A DNA stretch of 13,498 bases from Patescibacteria group bacterium (GTDB taxonomy: Bacteria; Patescibacteriota; Minisyncoccia; Phycocordibacterales; UBA2100): positions 1 to 13,498 of the forward strand of contig JANLHO010000040.1 in the NCBI GenBank assembly GCA_024654485.1, given 5' to 3'. Positions 1 through 5,505 of this stretch are shown one piece after another; the first letter of the stretch is position 1; every line of letters starts with the position of its first letter. The notes under the pieces are model-generated. The model was not told where the DNA came from. It saw nothing but the letters and a program-made list of their open reading frames with translations, and did not search any database. A program made the translations under genes and the position numbers.

Positions 1-939
1 AAGCACATTGAAGAGGTCGTCGCCATGAAGCCGAATATCACGATGGACGACGGCGCGGACCTTGTCTCAACGATACACCAGGAGCACGCCGAGCTCATCC
101 CCGAAATTCTGGGAAGCACGGAGGAGACGACGACGGGCGTGATACGCCTGCGCGCCATGGCGAAAGACGGGGCTCTCAAGATTCCCGTGGTCGCTGTCAA
201 CGACGCCAAGACCAAAAATCTTTTTGACAATCGCTACGGTACGGGGCAGTCCACCCTTGAGGCGATAATCCGCGCCACCGGGATGCTGGTGGCGGGTAAG
301 ACATTCGTCATCGCAGGATACGGCTGGTGCGGCAAGGGGCTGGCACTCCGCGCGCGCGGCATGGGAGCCAATGTGATAGTGACGGAAGTGGATGCGGTGA
401 AAGCGCTGGAGGCTGCGATGGACGGCTTTCGCGTCATGCCAATGGCCGAGGCGGCGCCACTCGGAGACCTTTTCTGCACGGTCACGGGCGATGTCAACGT
501 GGTCCGCGGTGAACATTTTGAAAAGATGAAGGACGGCGCGTTCGTGTGCAACGCGGGGCACTTTGATGTGGAGGTGAGCATCAAGGATCTGCGGAAATTG
601 GCAGGCGAGCCGAAGCGTGTCCGCGAGCATGTGGACGCGTACACATTGGGCAAGAAGACCATCTACCTACTCTCGGAAGGGCGGCTCGTGAACCTCGCCG
701 CCGCCGAGGGCCACCCGGCGAGCGTCATGGATATGAGCTTCGCCACGCAGGCACTCGCAGCAGAGTGGCTTGCACTAAGCGCAGCCGAAGGACCTGCTCT
801 TGAGTCCAAAGTCTACGATGTCTCCGGTAAGATAGAGGAGACGGTAGCCCGAATGAAGCTCGCCTCCATGGGTATATCCGTAGACGAGCTGACCGAAGAG
901 CAAAAGAAATACCTCGCCTCGTGGCAGGAAGGGACGTAA
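1..939 (+). CDS. ahcY: S-adenosylhomocysteinase, C-terminal part (5' end outside window)
   Basis: Hydrolyses S-adenosylhomocysteine to adenosine and homocysteine, relieving product inhibition of SAM-dependent methylation. It is a cytosolic NAD-dependent enzyme. The reading frame is open from base 1 (K-H-I-E-E-V-V-A before the first Met at 25), and KPNITMDDGADL is an internal conserved motif, so the gene starts upstream of the window. Visible motifs are the catalytic Lys and Asp region (KIPVVAVNDAKTKNLFDNRYGTGQS), the NAD Rossmann loop VIAGYGWCGKG, NAGHFDVEV, and the C-terminal LLSEGRLVNLAAAEGHP block. The RYGTGQST form and the end at ASWQEGT, without the KPxxYRY tail of animal and many bacterial enzymes, resemble the short archaeal/Thermotoga-type enzyme. 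The next gene follows within 30 bp, so the two are probably co-transcribed. The family call is very secure; the subtype is from recall. Confidence 0.97.
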   Translation, partial: KHIEEVVAMKPNITMDDGADLVSTIHQEHAELIPEILGSTEETTTGVIRLRAMAKDGALKIPVVAVNDAKTKNLFDNRYGTGQSTLEAIIRATGMLVAGKTFVIAGYGWCGKGLALRARGMGANVIVTEVDAVKALEAAMDGFRVMPMAEAAPLGDLFCTVTGDVNVVRGEHFEKMKDGAFVCNAGHFDVEVSIKDLRKLAGEPKRVREHVDAYTLGKKTIYLLSEGRLVNLAAAEGHPASVMDMSFATQALAAEWLALSAAEGPALESKVYDVSGKIEETVARMKLASMGISVDELTEEQKKYLASWQEGT

Positions 940-950
940 AAAAATCAGAT

Positions 951-1295
951 ATGGATTCAGAGGGACCAATGTTTAGAAAATATCCTCCGTACGAGGAAGG
1001 AGATAAATGGGAAAAGCATCTCAGCAAGCGCGAGAAGATAGTGCTTGAGCGACCTATAGGCGTGGGAGGAGACCTCTGGCACCTCAAAGAAGAGCTGTAC
1101 AAGCCGCTCATAAAGTACATGCGTGAAGAAAATGACCCGAATCGGATAGCGAGAAAATTGGACGAATTGCTGGATGAGTACTACCAAAATTCCGAAGAGA
1201 AGGGAGGATCACCCTTGATAGGCGACCTGCAAGGCAGAGCGGATAGGTTCGTTGACGCTCTTTTGTCGGACGTCACTGCTGCAGAAGACGAATAA
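951..1295 (+). CDS. hypothetical protein, small, charged
   Basis: I do not recognise this protein. It is about 114 aa, hydrophilic and probably mostly helical, with no signal peptide or membrane segment. The N-terminal part is rich in aromatic and charged residues (FRKYPPYEEGDKWEKHL), the middle carries LWHLKEELYKPLIKYM and KLDELLDEYY, and the end is acidic. The start is uncertain: GTG 921 would overlap ahcY, ATG 951 lies 11 bp after the ahcY stop, and ATG 969 is preceded by GAGGGA, the nearest thing to a ribosome binding site. I list 951; 969 is about equally likely. Base composition is more AT-rich than in ahcY. It ends before a strong hairpin at 1304-1348, so it is probably the last gene of the ahcY transcript. 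Coding is supported by an uninterrupted frame and a sensible amino acid composition only. Confidence 0.6.
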   Translation: MDSEGPMFRKYPPYEEGDKWEKHLSKREKIVLERPIGVGGDLWHLKEELYKPLIKYMREENDPNRIARKLDELLDEYYQNSEEKGGSPLIGDLQGRADRFVDALLSDVTAAEDE

Positions 1296-1303
1296 ACGAT
1301 GTA

Positions 1304-1367
1304 GCCCCGTCATACCTTGCCCCACAGGGGCGAGGTATCTCGCGGGGCGACACCGGGCTTGTTTTTT
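1304..1367 (+). terminator. strong hairpin followed by T-run, probable terminator
   Basis: The inner stem of 12 bp, ATACCTTGCCCC (1312-1323) with GGGGCGAGGTAT (1327-1338), has one G-T pair and a 3-nt ACA loop. An outer 6-bp stem pairs GCCCCG (1304-1309) with CGGGGC (1343-1348). Six T's follow at 1362-1367, about 13 nt after the stem, which is farther than in a canonical intrinsic terminator. It lies 8 bp after the stop at 1295, which fits an end of the ahcY transcript. It could instead be one copy of a genomic palindromic repeat. Confidence 0.5.
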
Positions 1368-1376
1368 GGAAGCCGT

Positions 1377-1446
1377 CTGTCCGAGGGTTACCCTCGGACA
1401 GGATTTTAGCGCTCTATTCCGTTGTCCGAGGGTTACCCTCGGACAG
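1377..1446. repeat. two copies of a 23-bp perfect palindrome
   Basis: Identical copies lie at 1378-1400 and 1423-1445. Each consists of the arm TGTCCGAGGGT, one central T, and the complementary arm ACCCTCGGACA. The copies start 45 bp apart with an unrelated 22-bp spacer. Copy 1 extends by one further C-G pair. Both lie in the non-coding stretch 1296-1578. They could be a REP-like repeat, a pair of operator sites upstream of the promoter at 1518-1546, or transcript hairpins. The structure is certain and the role unknown. Confidence 0.85.
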
Positions 1447-1517
1447 ATTCGTAGGATGGACTCAAGAAAATGGCGTGGTTGAGGCGTTTTATGGAGTGTC
1501 ATGACTTGCAGGGGGCC

Positions 1518-1546
1518 TTGACAAGCATCACTGCTGATGATAATAT
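1518..1546 (+). promoter_or_regulatory. sigma70-type promoter for the 3D-domain gene
   Basis: There is a perfect -35 TTGACA at 1518-1523, a 17-bp spacer, and a -10 TAATAT at 1541-1546 preceded by TGA (extended -10). Transcription would start near 1553, leaving a leader of about 26 nt before ATG 1579. The non-coding stretch 1447-1517 upstream shows nothing I can name. Confidence 0.6.
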
Positions 1547-1578
1547 CCCGCGACCTGTGAGAGATTGCAGGCATTCAC

Positions 1579-2127
1579 ATGAGCTTCATCACAACGGCCT
1601 TACTGGGCTTTTTTCTTTTGGGCAATGCGGCGGCGACTTCGGCTATAGCAGCCACAGTGGCGCCCGCTCCCACTTACTCCGTCGCCGTGACGGGGTACAA
1701 TGCCGTACCTGCGCAAACCGATGACGACCCGTTTACCACCGCAAGCGGCGCGCGCTCCAATCCCGAAGTGGTGGTCGCACGCTCCGTAGATCTTGCCGAC
1801 AAGCTGCCATACGGCACTGTCATTGAGGTTACGCCAAAAGCGGCCATCTCAAACAACTGCGGGATCTCGCTGGTGGGTGAGCACATCGGCTATCGCGTCG
1901 TCGCCGACTCCATGCACTCGCGCAAGCGCAATCAGATAGACATCATGTTTGATACTTCCGCCGACGTTGTGGTAGGCCGCAAAGCGACCAATGCCGCGAT
2001 AGCGCTTGGCGTGTGCAGCGACGTGGAGATACGCGTAGTCGGCCAAGTTGATATCAAGAAGATGCCGCGCAATCAGGCGGAGCTGAAGAAGGTGGTAGAC
2101 GAGCAACTTCTCGCCATCAGCAAGTGA
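1579..2127 (+). CDS. secreted 3D-domain protein (double-psi beta-barrel, MltA/RlpA-like)
   Basis: Likely a secreted cell-wall-active protein. The 182-aa product starts with a signal peptide: a hydrophobic stretch at residues 4-24 with a plausible cleavage near SAIAA. The 3D domain follows: YNAVPAQTDDDPFTTASGARS (from residue 40), LPYGTVIEV (77-85), YRVVADSM (105-112) and NQIDIMFDTSADVVVGR (118-134). The three conserved aspartates that name the family are visible in the TDDDP segment, at Asp110 and at Asp121. In known relatives (YabE/YocH, MltA C-terminal domain) this fold acts in peptidoglycan cleavage or resuscitation; activity here is inferred. Two cysteines (94 and 146) could form a disulphide outside the cell. 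ATG 1579 is chosen because it begins the signal peptide. It has its own promoter at 1518-1546, and a foldback element starts 5 bp after the stop. Confidence 0.85.
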   Translation: MSFITTALLGFFLLGNAAATSAIAATVAPAPTYSVAVTGYNAVPAQTDDDPFTTASGARSNPEVVVARSVDLADKLPYGTVIEVTPKAAISNNCGISLVGEHIGYRVVADSMHSRKRNQIDIMFDTSADVVVGRKATNAAIALGVCSDVEIRVVGQVDIKKMPRNQAELKKVVDEQLLAISK

Positions 2128-2131
2128 CCGC

Positions 2132-2238
2132 GAGACCCCCGAAACATATTTTGTGGGGTCGGGAATTTTCTGCTGAAAATTCCCTCGGCTTCGCGCCGTC
2201 GCGCTGCAGAGACCCCAAAAACATGTTTCGGGAGTCTC
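2132..2238. repeat. 107-bp foldback element with long imperfect arms
   Basis: The left arm (2132-2160, beginning GAGACCCCCGAAACAT) pairs with the right arm (2211-2238, beginning GACCCCAAAAACATGTTT) at 26 of 29 positions with one indel. Between the arms are a perfect 9-bp hairpin (GGGAATTTT 2161-2169 with AAAATTCCC 2176-2184) and a short CGGC/GCCG hairpin at 2186-2198. Each arm can also fold on itself (GACCCC...GGGGTC in the left arm), so two alternative structures exist. It occupies most of the 143-bp spacer between the 3D-domain gene and the hydrolase. It could be a MITE-like element, a terminator or a transcript structure. No transposase is nearby and no clear target-site duplication is seen. 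Confidence 0.8.
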
Positions 2239-2258
2239 ACTCCGGGAACTGCATAGTA

Positions 2259-2264
2259 TATAAT
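2259..2264 (+). promoter_or_regulatory. -10 box, leaderless start of the hydrolase gene
   Basis: A consensus TATAAT ends 6 nt before ATG 2271, so a transcript would begin at or within a base or two of the start codon. No good -35 is seen. No Shine-Dalgarno sequence precedes the ATG, consistent with leaderless translation. Confidence 0.6.
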
Positions 2265-2270
2265 TCGCGC

Positions 2271-3143
2271 ATGACCCCGTGTCATCTCGTGCAAATAACG
2301 ACGCCCAAGAAATATCTCCTCAACGGGCTGTGGTTTGGTCCCAAGAAGCCCAAGCGCGTGGTGGTGTGGGTGCACGGGCTCGGCAGCTCGCTTTTTAAAA
2401 GACAAGGCATCATTGAGCTCCTCGTGGACAAGGAGACCGCCGTCCTAACTTTCAACAACAGGGGGCACGACAATATAAGCAGAATTAGTCGCGCCGGTAA
2501 GCGCAAAGTTGGCGGCAGTCTTCGCGCCGGAGCAGCGCATGAAGTATTTACGGACTGCGTGGACGACATTCAGGGTGCTGTCAATTTCGCAAAAAAGTCG
2601 GGTGTGAAAGATATATATCTTGCCGGCCATTCCACCGGCTGCCAGAAATCCATCTACTGGGCGAGCAAAAATAGGAGGAGGAGGGGGGTCAGAGGAATAA
2701 TCCTCCTAGGAGCGGTAAGCGATTATGCGGCTGAAATGAAGCTTCAGGGAAAGCGTAGAGTAGCGCGCGCCGCTTCGGCGGCGCGCGCCCTCGTGCGCCG
2801 CGGCAAGAAAGACTCGCTGCTTCCGGAGGGCGTTTGGCACGAAACTCTGGACGCGCAGCGATTCCTTTCGCTCTACACGCCGGATAGCCGCGAAGAAATA
2901 TTCACCTACTCACAACCCAAAAAGACGCCGCTCACCCTGCGCTCGGTCAATGTCCCCATACTCGTATTATGGGCGCAGAAAGAGGAATTTGCCGACCGAC
3001 CGACAAAGACGATATTGGAGTGGTTTGGACAACACTTGAAGCCGGAGGACCGAGCGGTATCAATACCGCGGACGGGGCATTTGTTCAAAGGCGGAGAAAA
3101 GACCGTCGTGCGTGAGATACGGAAGTTCATACGCCGCGCATAG
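2271..3143 (+). CDS. alpha/beta-hydrolase fold protein
   Basis: A 290-aa probable serine hydrolase, cytosolic (no signal peptide); substrate unknown. The oxyanion-region motif VVVWVHGLGSS lies at residues 30-40. The nucleophile elbow is GHSTGCQ with Ser121, and a C-terminal TGH gives His270 as the catalytic histidine. The acid is probably one of Glu238, Glu239 or Asp242 in WAQKEEFAD. GHSTGxQ is reminiscent of the DUF1749-type hydrolases, an uncertain match. The region around residues 161-178 is unusually Ala/Arg-rich because it is encoded by a perfect GC hairpin (2763-2788). The frame stays open upstream to 2124, but that part runs through the foldback element and gives no hydrolase-like sequence. 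ATG 2271 directly after the TATAAT is the better start. A hairpin terminator follows at 3158. Confidence 0.85.
   Translation: MTPCHLVQITTPKKYLLNGLWFGPKKPKRVVVWVHGLGSSLFKRQGIIELLVDKETAVLTFNNRGHDNISRISRAGKRKVGGSLRAGAAHEVFTDCVDDIQGAVNFAKKSGVKDIYLAGHSTGCQKSIYWASKNRRRRGVRGIILLGAVSDYAAEMKLQGKRRVARAASAARALVRRGKKDSLLPEGVWHETLDAQRFLSLYTPDSREEIFTYSQPKKTPLTLRSVNVPILVLWAQKEEFADRPTKTILEWFGQHLKPEDRAVSIPRTGHLFKGGEKTVVREIRKFIRRA
2763..2788. repeat. perfect 11-bp GC hairpin with TTCG loop inside the hydrolase gene
   Basis: The arm GCGCGCGCCGC (2763-2773), loop TTCG (2774-2777) and arm GCGGCGCGCGC (2778-2788) pair perfectly. The closing C-G pair around UUCG makes the extra-stable C(UUCG)G tetraloop in RNA. 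It is read in frame as ARAASAARA within the probable cap region of the hydrolase, and so adds no frameshift. Confidence 0.9.
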
Positions 3144-3157
3144 GCTTTCTTCCCGCC

Positions 3158-3186
3158 AAAATACAGCAGTCTTACCGCTGTATTTT
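3158..3186. terminator. hairpin terminator after the hydrolase gene
   Basis: A perfect 10-bp stem pairs AAAATACAGC (3158-3167) with GCTGTATTTT (3177-3186) around a 9-nt loop. The A-rich upstream arm and T-rich downstream arm allow it to work as a terminator on either strand. It lies 14 bp after the stop at 3143 and separates the hydrolase from the atp locus. Confidence 0.65.
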
Positions 3187-3192
3187 AGGTGT

Positions 3193-3228
3193 GGTATATA
3201 CCATGGTACATACCATAGTACATACTAC
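3193..3228. repeat. three tandem 12-bp units upstream of atpB
   Basis: The units are GGTATATACCAT (3193-3204), GGTACATACCAT (3205-3216) and AGTACATACTAC (3217-3228). The first contains the perfect palindrome GGTATATACC. Spacing of about one helical turn would suit an array of repressor or activator sites 85-120 bp upstream of the atpB promoter; that role is inferred. Confidence 0.65.
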
Positions 3229-3241
3229 GGGTCACCATCGC

Positions 3242-3275
3242 GTACTTAAGGTGTGCGGCCGCATGCCTTAAGTAC
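3242..3275. repeat. 34-bp near-perfect palindrome upstream of atpB
   Basis: Outer arms GTACTTAAGG (3242-3251) and CCTTAAGTAC (3266-3275) are perfect complements. The centre TGCGGCCGCA (3254-3263) is itself a perfect palindrome, and only two base pairs of the 17 fail. It ends 39 bp before the atpB -10 box. It could be an operator or a cruciform/terminator-like hairpin; there is no T-run. Confidence 0.75.
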
Positions 3276-3311
3276 ACATCTCGTATGCGCGCTTCATTTT
3301 CAACGGGTTCG

Positions 3312-3320
3312 TGCTAGAAT
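3312..3320 (+). promoter_or_regulatory. extended -10 promoter of atpB, leaderless
   Basis: TGC followed by TAGAAT (3315-3320) is an extended -10, ending 7 nt before ATG 3328. No convincing -35 is present, as is common with extended -10 promoters. The predicted start of transcription coincides with the start codon, and no Shine-Dalgarno sequence exists. This is probably the main promoter of the atp locus. Confidence 0.65.
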
Positions 3321-3327
3321 CGCCGCA

Positions 3328-4065
3328 ATGCACGAAGGGATAACGGTAGTCCTCGCGCCCGAGATACTGGGCACTCTGTGGGGCATTCCCATCACCAACA
3401 CTCTCCTCACTAGCTGGGCCGTAATCGCACTGCTGGTGGCGGTAGCTTTCTTTGTAGGCAAACGCATCAACATGACGCCGGGGAGGTTCCAGCTGCTTTT
3501 TGAGTGGCTGGTGAGCTTTATCTATGACTACGTCGCCGAAACGCTGGAGAGCCGCGACCTGGCGCGCAAGTTCTTTCCATTCATCGCCACGATATTTCTT
3601 TTTATCTTCACCGCCAACCTTCTTGAATTCACGCCGGGCATCGGCTCTATAGGCATCTTCCATGGGCATGAGCTTTTGCCTCTCTTCAGGAGCGTCAACA
3701 CCGACCTCAATGTCACGCTTATGCTCGCGATAATATCTTTCCTCGTCATTGAAGTGACGGGTGTCGTCATGGTGGGAGCGTGGAAATACGCGGGCAAATT
3801 CCTCAACTTCCGCTCGCCGATGGGATTCTTTCTCGGGATCATAGAGCTATTTAGCGAGATAGGACGCATCATATCGTTCTCTTTCCGTCTTTTCGGCAAC
3901 ATTTTCGCGGGAGAAGTTCTTATCCTCGTGGTGACGTATTTCCTACCATACGCGGCCCCCGTACCCGTGATGGCTTTTGAGATATTCGTCGGGTTCGTGC
4001 AAGCCGCCATCTTCGCGCTTCTCACGCTCTTCTTCATCAAGCTCGCCATAATGGAGACGCATTGA
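3328..4065 (+). CDS. atpB: ATP synthase subunit a (Fo)
   Basis: The membrane stator subunit that forms the two half-channels carrying ions to and from the c ring. The product is 245 aa with five to six hydrophobic segments, including about residues 27-44, 83-99, 129-152, 190-207 and 212-241. The signature SFSFRLFGNIFAGEVL carries the essential Arg187, the counterpart of E. coli Arg210, which releases the ion from the c-subunit carboxylate. NLLEFTPG and the C-terminal FVQAAIFALLTLFFI segment, which ends at IMETH, are typical. The frame is open from 3253, but that extension encodes no family-like residues and overlaps the palindrome and promoter; ATG 3328 follows the extended -10. Subunit c follows after 81 bp. 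No atpI or atpZ is present upstream. Confidence 0.96.
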   Translation: MHEGITVVLAPEILGTLWGIPITNTLLTSWAVIALLVAVAFFVGKRINMTPGRFQLLFEWLVSFIYDYVAETLESRDLARKFFPFIATIFLFIFTANLLEFTPGIGSIGIFHGHELLPLFRSVNTDLNVTLMLAIISFLVIEVTGVVMVGAWKYAGKFLNFRSPMGFFLGIIELFSEIGRIISFSFRLFGNIFAGEVLILVVTYFLPYAAPVPVMAFEIFVGFVQAAIFALLTLFFIKLAIMETH

Positions 4066-4089
4066 TAGCATTATTTCGCATGCTATGAT
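4065..4089 (+). promoter_or_regulatory. extended -10 promoter and hairpin before atpE
   Basis: TGC TATGAT (4081-4089) is a good extended -10. Transcription would begin near 4096, giving a leader of about 50 nt before ATG 4147. The left part of the box overlaps a 7-bp hairpin, ATAGCAT (4065-4071) with ATGCTAT (4080-4086), that starts in the atpB stop codon. A second small hairpin, TAGCT/AGCTA (4127-4139), lies just before atpE. An extra promoter here would help supply the excess of subunit c that the rotor needs. Confidence 0.5.
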
Positions 4090-4146
4090 GGGGCGGTCGA
4101 AATCAACATTAGTAGTCGTTTTCTGCTAGCTAAAAGCTATTTATTT

Positions 4147-4374
4147 ATGGAATTAGAATCAGCTAAGACACTCGCTATGGCGATAGCCGTCGGCTTCGGC
4201 GTGCTTGGTCCCGGCATCGGCGTCGGCCTCGTGGCGGCATCTGCCCTTGAAGCCATCGGCAGGAACCCGGAAGCGGCCAACAAAATCCAGCCTCTGATGT
4301 TCGTCGGCATCGTTTTCGCGGAGGCGCTGGCCATTTTTGCCTTAGTGGTCGGCTTCATCGTTAAGTTCACCTAA
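4147..4374 (+). CDS. atpE: ATP synthase subunit c (Fo rotor ring)
   Basis: The rotor-ring proteolipid, in multiple copies per enzyme, that binds the coupling ion. The 75-aa product forms a helical hairpin: helix 1 (about residues 8-34) with the glycine-rich GPGIGVGLVAAS, the polar loop RNPE (39-42) that contacts gamma and epsilon, and helix 2 (about 49-72) with the ion-binding Glu59 in FVGIVFAEALAIFALVV. The position matching the Na+ ligand Gln32 of Ilyobacter is Val26, and the Ser after the Glu is Ala60. The Na+ signature is therefore missing and proton coupling is expected. There is no ribosome binding site before ATG. The stop codon directly abuts the foldback at 4375-4461. Confidence 0.96.
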   Translation: MELESAKTLAMAIAVGFGVLGPGIGVGLVAASALEAIGRNPEAANKIQPLMFVGIVFAEALAIFALVVGFIVKFT

Positions 4375-4461
4375 AAGTCCGAATATCCGAATTATCCGAA
4401 TATCTACGGATATGGGATTCGGATTCATTCGTAGATTCGGAACATTCGCAGATTAGGACTT
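4375..4461. repeat. foldback filling the atpE-atpF spacer, with TCCGAAT repeats
   Basis: The sequence from 4375 (AAGTCCGAAT...) pairs with the complement read back from 4461 (AAGTCCTAAT...) at roughly 27 of 34 positions, allowing a 2-nt gap. Inside it the heptamer TCCGAAT occurs three times directly (4378, 4386, 4395) and twice inverted as ATTCGGA (4417, 4435). It begins at the first base after the atpE stop and ends 4 bp before the atpF ATG. A messenger structure that separates expression of c from b, or an inserted palindromic element, would both fit. Confidence 0.75.
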
Positions 4462-4465
4462 ACTT

Positions 4466-4915
4466 ATGGATCAATTCTTCGCAGCATTCGGACTGGATTG
4501 GAGACTGCTTCTCATACAGGCGGTCAATTTCGGGCTGCTCCTCGGAGCGCTCACGTATTTCCTATACAAGCCCATCCTGCGGATAATAGACGAACGACGC
4601 AAGGCGATAGAGGAGAGTGTAGTGAAAGCGCAGCAGGCCGACAAAAATCTTGCGGATGCCAAAAAGGAAGGCGAGCAAATGATAGGCGAGGCGGCGCGTG
4701 AGGCGGAGAAGCTCTCGGCCGAAGCGCGTTCCCGCGCCGGCGAGGTGCGCGAGGAGATAATCAAGGAAGCCGAAGCGCGCGCCGCTTCCACGCTCATGGA
4801 TGCAAGTGAGCAGGCGGACGAGGCGAAGCGCCGCGCATTGCAGGAGAGCGAGAGGGAGATAGCACGCGCGGCAATGCTCGCCGCAGAGAAGATATTGGAA
4901 GGGAAGTCCGCATAG
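4466..4915 (+). CDS. atpF: ATP synthase subunit b (peripheral stalk)
   Basis: Forms the peripheral stalk that holds F1 still against the turning rotor. The product is 149 aa, close to E. coli b (156). One N-terminal membrane helix (about residues 12-34, LLLIQAVNFGLLLGALTYFL) is followed by the usual YKPIL and then a long Ala/Glu/Lys/Arg-rich helix (about 40-140) that should form the coiled-coil stalk. Only one b-type gene is present, so a homodimer is expected. A weak AGGA lies 7 nt before the ATG and is the only Shine-Dalgarno-like site in the locus. It sits in the right arm of the foldback at 4375-4461. A 138-bp spacer holding another foldback follows. Confidence 0.93.
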   Translation: MDQFFAAFGLDWRLLLIQAVNFGLLLGALTYFLYKPILRIIDERRKAIEESVVKAQQADKNLADAKKEGEQMIGEAAREAEKLSAEARSRAGEVREEIIKEAEARAASTLMDASEQADEAKRRALQESEREIARAAMLAAEKILEGKSA

Positions 4916-4918
4916 ACA

Positions 4919-5056
4919 CATGCCCGCACACTAATTTTGCCGATGCCTCTTATGAACAAAACCGACTACATGGAAATGATTATCAGCAGTCAGCGTTCCG
5001 CGCGCGTAGTATATTGCTACGGCACGGAATGTCGGCAAATTTAGTGTGCGGGTATG
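4919..5056. repeat. 138-bp element with 25-bp terminal inverted repeats
   Basis: The left arm 4919-4943 and the right arm 5032-5056 are complementary at 23 of 25 positions (core CCCGCACACTAA). Within the 88-bp interior is a hairpin at about 4996-5029: TTCCG/CGGAA outside and CGTAG/CTACG inside, around TATATTG. The element begins 4 bp after the atpF stop. Its right arm ends exactly on the ATG of atpH (5054-5056), so the start codon would be paired when the arms anneal. It resembles a MITE in form. Flanking target duplications are not evident and no transposase is present. Confidence 0.85.
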
Positions 5057-5491
5057 GAAGAATCATACGCACAGGCGCTCTGGCACATGGTAGAGAAGGG
5101 GATGGCACCCAAAGAGGCCGTGCAGCGCATGCACTCGCTGCTGGTTTCTCGCGGCCGCGAAGGACTCTTGCCTCGCATATCGCGCGCTTTCAAACGGCTC
5201 GCGGAGAAAAAGCGCGCCGCACACAGCATCATCCTATCCGTCGCGCATGAAAGCGATCTCGGACGCGCACATCGCGAGACGAAAGACATCCTCTCCAAAA
5301 TGTCTGCACAGGCGTCGGACGTGACCGAGATGGTAGACTCATCGCTCACGGGAGGGTGGAGGCTGGAAGGCAGGGAGATGCTCGTAGACGCGAGTTTTAA
5401 ACATTATTTGCTTGATTTGTTCAAAAAGATTACAAATACGCTCCCCCGACGCGACGGTCGGGGAGTTGATCCGGCAGGCGTCGGTGTATAA
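5054..5491 (+). CDS. atpH: ATP synthase delta subunit (OSCP-like), short
   Basis: Joins the peripheral stalk to the top of F1. The 145-aa product is shorter than the usual 175-180 aa and divergent at the N terminus, but keeps the C-terminal family signature DSSLTGGWRLEG (95-106) with VDASFKHYLLDLF (111-123). In the family this reads D-x-S-L-x-G-G...D-x-S-x-x-x-x-L. The N-terminal helical bundle that binds alpha is compressed to about 85 residues. Position between b and alpha is the standard one for delta. The last 15 residues, after KKITNT, are encoded by a GC hairpin (5441-5465) and the atpA promoter region, and are probably not structured. The TAA stop lies inside the atpA -10 box. ATG 5054 is the only reasonable start; there is no ribosome binding site. 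Confidence 0.85.
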   Translation: MEESYAQALWHMVEKGMAPKEAVQRMHSLLVSRGREGLLPRISRAFKRLAEKKRAAHSIILSVAHESDLGRAHRETKDILSKMSAQASDVTEMVDSSLTGGWRLEGREMLVDASFKHYLLDLFKKITNTLPRRDGRGVDPAGVGV

Positions 5492-5492
5492 T
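5441..5492 (+). promoter_or_regulatory. hairpin and promoter before atpA
   Basis: A 9-bp GC stem with one bulged C pairs CTCCCCCGAC (5441-5450) with GTCGGGGAG (5457-5465). It is followed by a possible -35 TTGATC (5466-5471), a short 15-bp spacer and a consensus -10 TATAAT (5487-5492). Transcription would start about 6-7 nt before ATG 5506, so the leader is minimal. The -10 contains the atpH stop codon. This would give alpha (three copies per enzyme) a separate boost. Confidence 0.5.
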
Positions 5493-5505
5493 CTCACAAT
5501 CAAAC

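Noticed and set aside
1377..1446. Two repeats with a 22-bp spacer as a mini CRISPR array
   Set aside because: Only two copies, the repeat is a full palindrome, the spacer is short, and no cas genes are present.
1470..1724. 84-aa reading frame running into the 3D-domain gene
   Set aside because: It overlaps the real gene out of frame, crosses its promoter, and has no family-like sequence.
2124..2270. N-terminal extension of the hydrolase to 2124
   Set aside because: The extension translates the foldback element and lies upstream of the TATAAT that fixes a leaderless start at 2271.
3253..3327. N-terminal extension of subunit a to 3253
   Set aside because: It overlaps the palindrome and the extended -10 and adds 25 residues not typical of the family.
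4952..5044. 30-aa reading frame (MNKTDYMEM...) within the atpF-atpH spacer
   Set aside because: It lies wholly between and within the arms of the inverted repeat, has no ribosome binding site, and resembles no family I know.
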